From Methanobacteriota archaeon (GTDB taxonomy: Archaea > Thermoplasmatota > Thermoplasmata > Methanomassiliicoccales > Methanomethylophilaceae), in contig JAAYAP010000002.1 in NCBI GenBank assembly GCA_012719315.1, positions 1 through 17,771 of the forward strand: DNA of 17,771 nucleotides, written 5' to 3'. The notes beneath the pieces are model-generated. The model had not been told where the DNA came from. It did no database searches and saw only the letters and a program-made list of their open reading frames with translations. Positions 13,436-17,771 of this stretch are shown here, piece after piece (the first letter of the stretch is position 1; every line of letters starts with the position of its first letter). A program made the position numbers and the translations under genes.

Positions 13436-13578
13436 AACCCAAGAGGAAGTTCGGGAGATCCGAGGGATGCACCCGCTGCGGACGCAGGCGGGGGATCATC
13501 AGGAGGTACGGGCTGCATCTATGCCGCCAGTGCTTCAGGGACATGGCACCCGAGCTAGGATTCAAGAAGTATTCGTGA
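13432..13578 (+). CDS. rps14: Small subunit ribosomal protein S14 (uS14), zinc-binding, GTG start
   Basis: A 48-residue protein of the head of the small subunit. Residues run from KPKRKFGRSEGC to the end GFKKYS. The zinc ligands are Cys13, Cys16 (CTRC) and Cys31, Cys34 (CRQC), around RRGIIRRYGLHL, an exact fit to archaeal S14. No ATG lies in frame upstream; the GTG at 13432 overlaps the end of L5 (ATGTGA), and GAGGTG stands five bases before it. The length is a little short compared with most archaeal S14 (about 50-57) because of the N-terminus. Confidence 0.95.
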   Translation: MKPKRKFGRSEGCTRCGRRRGIIRRYGLHLCRQCFRDMAPELGFKKYS

Positions 13579-13590
13579 GGAGTGAGAGAA

Positions 13591-13980
13591 ATGCAGTGCG
13601 ATCCATTGAACGACGCGATGTGCGTCATGAAGAATGCCGCTCTCAGCGGGAAGAGCGAATGTACGATCCAACCCTCCTCGAAACTCATCGGCCGCGTGCT
13701 GAAGGTTATGCAGGACCACGGATACATAAACCAGTTCGAATACATAGAAGACGGTAAAGCCGGCAAATTCCGCGTCATGCTCAAAGGAGCGATCAACGAC
13801 TGCGGCGTGATCAAGCCCCGGTACTCGGTCAAGATCGCGGACGTCGAGAAGTTCGAGGCGAGGTACCTCCCCGCCCAGGACTTCGGCGTCCTGGTGATGA
13901 CGACCACCGCGGGAGTGATGACCCAGAGCCGTGCCAAGGAGCTCGGCATCGGCGGGAAGCTGCTGGCATACGTCTATTGA
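13591..13980 (+). CDS. rps8: Small subunit ribosomal protein S8 (uS8)
   Basis: Binds helix 21 of 16S rRNA in the central domain. The 129 residues start MQCDPLNDAMCVMKNAALSG, have KLIGRVLKVMQDHGYINQFE, the GAINDCGVIKPRYSV stretch, FEARYLPAQDFGVLVMTT and GKLLAYVY, all archaeal S8 signatures. A GTG at 13582 is in frame, but the ATG at 13591 has GGAG eight bases upstream and fits the usual 130-residue length. In bacteria S8 represses its operon; nothing visible here shows that. Confidence 0.96.
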   Translation: MQCDPLNDAMCVMKNAALSGKSECTIQPSSKLIGRVLKVMQDHGYINQFEYIEDGKAGKFRVMLKGAINDCGVIKPRYSVKIADVEKFEARYLPAQDFGVLVMTTTAGVMTQSRAKELGIGGKLLAYVY

Positions 13981-13990
13981 GGTGATATGA

Positions 13991-14542
13991 ATGACATTAG
14001 CAGGGAAAATCGAAAGCACCATCGCCATCCCCGGCGGTGTGACCGTCGACAAGGACGGCGACACGGTCAGGGTCAAAGGACCCAAAGGGGAGCTGAGCAG
14101 AAACTTCGCACACCCGCGCGTCATCGTGAAGGTGGATGAGGGGGAGGTCACGGTCTCGTGCGAATACCCCCGGGTCAAAGAGAAGGCCATGGTAGGGACG
14201 TTCGCGGCGCACATCAACAACATGATCAAAGGCGTCACGACCGGGTTCAGCTACGGCCTCAAAGTCGTCTACTCGCACTTCCCGATGAAGGTGACCGCGA
14301 AAGGAGACCATGTCGAGATCAACAACTACATGGGAGGCCACGCCGTCCGCAGCGCCAAGATCGTCGGCGAATGCAAGGTGAAGGTCAACGGCGCCGACGT
14401 CACCGTGGAGGGCATCAGCATCGAGGACTGCGGACAGACCGCGGCCAACCTCGAGAAGGCGACCTCCAGGGGCGGGTTCGACAAGAGGACGTTCCAGGAC
14501 GGGATATACATCGTCCACAAATCCCACAAGGTGAAAGAATGA
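13991..14542 (+). CDS. rpl6: Large subunit ribosomal protein L6 (uL6)
   Basis: Located near the factor-binding site at the base of the stalk. The 183-residue protein has two copies of the L6 fold; visible are IAIPGGVTVDKDGDTVRVKG (12-31), HINNMIKGVTTGFSYGLKVVYSHFP in the middle, and the second domain with GISIEDCGQTAANLEKATS. GGTGA is five bases before the ATG. A different-frame ATG at 13987 leads nowhere. The stop overlaps the L32e start (ATGA). Confidence 0.96.
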   Translation: MTLAGKIESTIAIPGGVTVDKDGDTVRVKGPKGELSRNFAHPRVIVKVDEGEVTVSCEYPRVKEKAMVGTFAAHINNMIKGVTTGFSYGLKVVYSHFPMKVTAKGDHVEINNYMGGHAVRSAKIVGECKVKVNGADVTVEGISIEDCGQTAANLEKATSRGGFDKRTFQDGIYIVHKSHKVKE

Positions 14543-15210
14543 CGATAAAGGCATTTACGGATCTCCCCGGCTTCAAGGAAGCGAACGCGGCGGAGCTCGA
14601 GAGCATAGGCATAACGTCTGTGGAGGAGCTCAGGGCTGCGCTCGACGACGAGGTCCGGTTCAAGGAGATCATCAAGACGCTCTCGGGAGTCGGACCCAAG
14701 ACCGCCGAGAACTGGAAGAAGGCCTTCAGCGGCGAGACGTCCGCGGCGCCCGCGAAAGAGGCGAAGGCCGTCGAGACGGAGGTCGTCGAGGAGCACCACG
14801 GATACGCGGTCAAGATCAAACCCGAGCTCGACGAGGAGCTGACCGATTCGATGGCCAAACGGGCGCTGATCTCCGGACAGAGGCCCGCGTTCAAGAGGCA
14901 GGAGTGGTTCAGATACTCCAAGCTCGGCGAGAAATGGAGGAAGCCCAAGGGCCGCCACTCGAAGATGAAGAGGCAGGTCAAGAGGCGCCCCCCCATGGTC
15001 GACATCGGCTACCGGGGACCGTCGGCCGTCAGAGGCCTGCACCCCTCCGGATTCGAGGAGGTCATGGTCTTCAACGCCGACGGTCTCGAGAGCATCGACC
15101 CTAAGAAGCAGGCGATACGCATCGGCGGCACCGTCGGTGTCAGGAAGAGACTCGCGATCGAGGACAGGGCCGACGAGCTCGGCATCAGGGTCCTCAACAG
15201 GATGGTGTGA
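14539..15210 (+). CDS. rpl32e: Large subunit ribosomal protein L32e (eL32) with N-terminal helix-hairpin-helix extension
   Basis: The 223-residue protein joins two parts. Residues 1-65 look like a helix-hairpin-helix module: a degenerate first unit (TDLPGFKEANAAELESIGI) and a good second one, LSGVGPKTAENWKKAF. A charged Ala/Glu linker (about 68-100) follows. The L32e core then runs from SMAKRALISGQRPAFKRQ (about 98) through EKWRKPKGRHSKMKRQ, DIGYRGPSAVRGLHPSGFEE and the final ELGIRVLN. Haloarchaeal L32e has the same arrangement, so it is a known variant rather than a new fusion; many archaeal L32e proteins lack it. ATG overlaps the L6 stop, with GGTGA nearby. Confidence 0.95.
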   Translation: MTIKAFTDLPGFKEANAAELESIGITSVEELRAALDDEVRFKEIIKTLSGVGPKTAENWKKAFSGETSAAPAKEAKAVETEVVEEHHGYAVKIKPELDEELTDSMAKRALISGQRPAFKRQEWFRYSKLGEKWRKPKGRHSKMKRQVKRRPPMVDIGYRGPSAVRGLHPSGFEEVMVFNADGLESIDPKKQAIRIGGTVGVRKRLAIEDRADELGIRVLNRMV

Positions 15211-15212
15211 AG

Positions 15213-15677
15213 ATGTCCGATCTCAAGAACCAGAGGCGGATGGCCGCCGACATACTCGGCTGCGGGGAGAACAGGGTCTGGATCAACCCCGACAGGCTCG
15301 AGGAGGTCGAGGACTGCATCACCCGCGGCGATATCCGCATGGCGATCGACTCCGGCCTCATCAAGGCCAAAGCGAAGAAGGGCACCTCCAGGGGGAGGAC
15401 CAGGTACGTGGCCGGCCAGAAGGCCAGCGGCAAGCGCAAGGGCCCCGGCTCCCGCAAGGGGACGGCGAACGCGCGCATCTCCGACAAGCGGAGATGGATA
15501 TCCAGGATCAGACCGATACGCGACGAGCTCAAGGCCCTCAGGGCCGACGGAGAGATCACGCCCTCGGTCTACAGGCTGTACTACAGGAGGGCCAAGGGAG
15601 GCACCTACAACTCCCGCAGGAACCTCAGGCAGCATATGATCGCCGAAGGGCATCTGAAAGAGGAGGAGGAGAACTGA
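15213..15677 (+). CDS. rpl19e: Large subunit ribosomal protein L19e (eL19)
   Basis: An archaeal/eukaryotic protein with a long helix that crosses to the small subunit. The 154 residues show LKNQRRMAADILGCGENRVWI (4-24), GRTRYVAGQKASGKRKGPGSR, RKGTANARISDKRRWISRIR and the basic YRLYYRRAKGGTYNSRR, all typical. The ATG at 15213 comes three bases after the L32e stop; a GTG at 15207 is in frame but gives the less typical start. The gene ends in an acidic EEEEN, and its stop overlaps the L18 start. Confidence 0.96.
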   Translation: MSDLKNQRRMAADILGCGENRVWINPDRLEEVEDCITRGDIRMAIDSGLIKAKAKKGTSRGRTRYVAGQKASGKRKGPGSRKGTANARISDKRRWISRIRPIRDELKALRADGEITPSVYRLYYRRAKGGTYNSRRNLRQHMIAEGHLKEEEEN

Positions 15678-16177
15678 TGGCAACAGGACCGAGATACAGA
15701 GTCGCGTTCCGCAGAAGAAGGGAATGCCGCACTGATTACTACATCCGCCGCAGGCTCCTGACCGGTCATGAGACCCGGGCGGTGATCAGGAGATCCAACA
15801 GGAACATCACCGTTCAATTCGTGGATTTCGGGATGGAGGGCGACAGGGTGAAGGTGTCCGCAAGCACCAAGGACCTCGCGAAGATGGGATGGACCGGAGC
15901 ATGCTCCACCGTCCCCGCGGCGTACCTGGTGGGATACCTTGCAGGCAAGAGGGCGCTCGACGCGGGCACGGAGTACGCCGTCCCGGACATCGGCATGCAG
16001 AAGCCCCAGCGCGGAGGGGTCCTCTTCGCTGTGGTCAAAGGCATGCTCGACGCCGGGCTGGATGTGCCCTGCTCCGAAGAGGTCCTCCCGGCCGAGGACA
16101 GGATCCTCGGCAGACACATCGATGCGTCGATGGAGGCCGCGGTCAGCGGCTTGAAGGAAAAGATGGAGGCTGAATAA
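15677..16177 (+). CDS. rpl18: Large subunit ribosomal protein L18 (uL18)
   Basis: Binds 5S rRNA with L5. The 166-residue archaeal form starts MATGPRYRVAFRRRRECRTD and shows YYIRRRLLTGHETRAVIRRS (21-40), NITVQFVDF, the helix TVPAAYLVGYLAGKRALDAG and GVLFAVVKGMLDAGLDVP. ATG overlaps the L19e stop (TGATG) after GGAGGAGGAG. It is the only gene of the ribosomal cluster ending in TAA; its neighbours all end in TGA. Confidence 0.96.
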   Translation: MATGPRYRVAFRRRRECRTDYYIRRRLLTGHETRAVIRRSNRNITVQFVDFGMEGDRVKVSASTKDLAKMGWTGACSTVPAAYLVGYLAGKRALDAGTEYAVPDIGMQKPQRGGVLFAVVKGMLDAGLDVPCSEEVLPAEDRILGRHIDASMEAAVSGLKEKMEAE

Positions 16178-16178
16178 G

Positions 16179-16859
16179 ATGGATTGGGTCCCTAAGACAA
16201 GATTGGGCCAGATGGTGCTCAACGGCGAGATCACAACCATGAGCGAGGTGCTGGCCTCTAGGCTGCCCCTCCGTGAGGCGGAGATCGTGGATATCCTCCT
16301 GCCCGACCTCAAGGACGAGGTCATAGACGTCAACATGGTCCAGAGGATGACCGACTCCGGAAGGAGGGTGCGGTTCTCCATAACGTGCATCGTCGGCAAC
16401 GGCGACGGGTTCATCGGGATCGGCAAGGCCAAGGGGAAGGAGGTCGGACCTTCGATAAAGAAGGCGATCGACAACGCCAAGCTGAACATGATCGAGATCA
16501 AGAGGGGCTGCGGCTCCTGGGAGTGCGGCTGCGGCCAGCCCCATTCGCTGCCCTACGAGGTCACCGGGCACACGGGATCCGTGACGGTGTCCCTGAAGCC
16601 CGCGCCGCGCGGTATCGGCCTCGCGGTCGGAGACGTGGCGAAGAGCCTGTTGACGCTCGCGGGCATCAAGGATGCCTGGGGTTTCGCGACCGGCAACACC
16701 AAGACCAAGGTGAACTACGCGACGGCGACGTTCGAGGCGCTCAAGGAGACCTCGCGCATGAGGGTGACGGAAGCGCAGGCCGAGCGTCTGCACATCGTCT
16801 CCGGCGCCGTCGGTCTGACCGTCGGCGAAACGGATGCCGAGGGATACGGGGAGGAATGA
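16179..16859 (+). CDS. rps5: Small subunit ribosomal protein S5 (uS5)
   Basis: Part of the mRNA entry channel, important for accuracy. The 226-residue archaeal form has the N-terminal WVPKTRLGQMV (3-13), the double-stranded RNA-binding-like domain with RRVRFSITCIVGNGDGFIG (62-80), a cysteine-rich loop GCGSWECGCGQPHSLPYEV (110-128) that is normal in archaeal S5, and PAPRGIGLAVGDVAKSLLTL. ATG is one base after the L18 stop; GGAGG lies about 10 bases upstream. Confidence 0.96.
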   Translation: MDWVPKTRLGQMVLNGEITTMSEVLASRLPLREAEIVDILLPDLKDEVIDVNMVQRMTDSGRRVRFSITCIVGNGDGFIGIGKAKGKEVGPSIKKAIDNAKLNMIEIKRGCGSWECGCGQPHSLPYEVTGHTGSVTVSLKPAPRGIGLAVGDVAKSLLTLAGIKDAWGFATGNTKTKVNYATATFEALKETSRMRVTEAQAERLHIVSGAVGLTVGETDAEGYGEE

Positions 16860-16861
16860 CC

Positions 16862-17326
16862 ATGGCTTACGCAATCATACGTGTCCGCGGACAGGCGGAT
16901 GTCAGCTACGACATCAGCCACACCATGGACCTGCTGAACCTGACCAAGGTCAACCACTGCGTGATCGTCCCGGAGAACGACGTCACCAAGGGCATGCTTC
17001 AGAAAGTGAAGGACTACTGCACCTGGGGTCTGGTCGACGGGGAGACGCTCGCGGCGATGATCCGTGCGCGCGGCAGACTCGCCGGCGACCGGGAGATCAC
17101 CGACGACTACCTGAAGGAGAACACGGAGTTCGCCTCGGTCGACGAGCTCGCCAAGGCGATGATCGAGAACGATTGCAGGATGAGGGATATCGCGGCCGCG
17201 AAGCCCGTGTTCCGCCTCCACCCTCCCGCGAAGGGGTACGAGGGCATCAAACGCCCGTACAGCACCGGCGGGGCGCTCGGGTACAGGGCGGAAGCGATAA
17301 ACGACCTCATCAAGAGGATGCTGTGA
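16862..17326 (+). CDS. rpl30: Large subunit ribosomal protein L30 (uL30)
   Basis: The long archaeal form of 154 residues; the bacterial protein has only about 60. It starts MAYAIIRVRGQADVSYDI, continues DLLNLTKVNHCVIVPEN (21-37) and has the archaeal extension with FRLHPPAKGYEGIKRPYSTGG-type C-terminus. ATG at 16862 stands seven bases after GGAGG; the ATG at 16856 overlaps the S5 stop (ATGA) but lies one base from that sequence, so it is less likely. Confidence 0.96.
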   Translation: MAYAIIRVRGQADVSYDISHTMDLLNLTKVNHCVIVPENDVTKGMLQKVKDYCTWGLVDGETLAAMIRARGRLAGDREITDDYLKENTEFASVDELAKAMIENDCRMRDIAAAKPVFRLHPPAKGYEGIKRPYSTGGALGYRAEAINDLIKRML

Positions 17327-17336
17327 GGTGCTGAGT

Positions 17337-17759
17337 ATGCCAAGCAGAACAAAGAAGATGAGAGGATCCAGGACACACGGGCGCGGCAAGAAGGCCGGCC
17401 GCGGCGCCGGCTTGATCGGCGGCCACGGCATGGCCGGCTACGGCAAGACGGGGAAGATCGGGATGCTGAAGTTCGACAGGAACTATTTCGGAAGACATGG
17501 TTTCAAGAGGCCTCAGTGCATGGTCGAGGCCAACTCGACCATCAACGTCTCGGAACTCGAGGAGCATGCCGACCGTTTCGTGGAGATGGGCTTCGGGACC
17601 AAAGAGGGGGATACGTATAATATCAACCTTACCGATGCGGGTATCGACAAGCTGCTCGGCAGCGGAACCATCGGCGTGGCGGTCAACGTGACCGTCGCCC
17701 AGGCTTCCGCCGGAGCCCGCGAGAAGATCGAGTCCTCGGGCGGAAGCATAGTAGAGTGA
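17337..17759 (+). CDS. rpl15: Large subunit ribosomal protein L15 (uL15)
   Basis: A late-cluster assembly protein of the large subunit. The 140 residues begin MPSRTKKMRGSRTHGRGKKA and keep GRGAGLIGGHGMAGYGKTGK (24-43), FGRHGFKRPQ and the C-terminal ASAGAREKIESSGGSIVE. The frame extends to a GTG at 17328, but the ATG at 17337 has GAGGTG at six bases and the family start. Only 12 bases follow in the window, among them GGAGTCAGGA, perhaps the ribosome-binding site of the next gene, which by usual order would be secY. Confidence 0.96.
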   Translation: MPSRTKKMRGSRTHGRGKKAGRGAGLIGGHGMAGYGKTGKIGMLKFDRNYFGRHGFKRPQCMVEANSTINVSELEEHADRFVEMGFGTKEGDTYNINLTDAGIDKLLGSGTIGVAVNVTVAQASAGAREKIESSGGSIVE

Positions 17760-17771
17760 TCGGAGTCAGGA

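Noticed and set aside
14539..14800. L32e N-terminal part as a separate gene fused by accident
   Set aside because: The same domain order is known in haloarchaeal L32e, and the frame is continuous with a normal linker.
1..17771. CRISPR arrays, insertion sequences, tRNA or rRNA genes, attachment sites
   Set aside because: I looked for regular repeats, transposase motifs, terminal repeats and tRNA-like cloverleaf sequences and saw none; the region reads as ordinary core chromosome apart from the points listed.

Overview
The window is about 17.8 kb of GC-rich archaeal DNA. Its right two thirds (5948 to the end) is the long euryarchaeal ribosomal-protein cluster in the order L3-L4-L23-L2-S19-L22-S3-L29-aIF1-Rpp29-S17-L14-L24-S4e-L5-S14-S8-L6-L32e-L19e-L18-S5-L30-L15. 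The archaeal type is shown by S4e, L32e, L19e, the RNase P subunit Rpp29 and aIF1 inside the cluster, by TATA-box promoters, and by Shine-Dalgarno sequences of the GGTGA/GGAGG kind. The left third holds MptA (archaeal GTP cyclohydrolase for methanopterin), RaSEA (archaeosine) and a DUF5611-like protein. Together with the GC-rich composition, the helix-hairpin-helix L32e and near-exclusive TGA stops, this points to a methanogen-related euryarchaeon. Methanomassiliicoccales/Thermoplasmatota is my best guess, but it is inference.

Left region (1-5740): a minus-strand pair, rnhB then an SCP2-like protein; the divergent mptA on the plus strand; a convergent minus-strand pair, an FAD/NAD disulfide oxidoreductase followed by a CDIN1/TPD-type nuclease; then, divergent from those, RaSEA overlapping a DUF5611-like gene on the plus strand. 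mptA and the nuclease gene end tail to tail in a perfect 24-bp palindrome that contains both stop codons.

Leader (about 5746-5947): a strong TATA box lies about 200 bases before the L3 start, so the ribosomal operon should begin with a leader of about 170 nt. The leader carries a 37-48 codon open frame and several inverted repeats, two of which are mutually exclusive. No gene family I know explains it, and it is the most interesting part of the window.

Ribosomal cluster (5948-17759): 24 genes on one strand, either overlapping (ATGA, TGATG) or separated by a few bases, clearly one translationally coupled operon. L14 and S14 appear to start with GTG, and S14 is only 48 codons long. The window stops 12 bases after L15, where secY would be expected. 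Of the 31 annotated genes, 29 end in TGA, two (L18 and the leader ORF) in TAA, and none in TAG.
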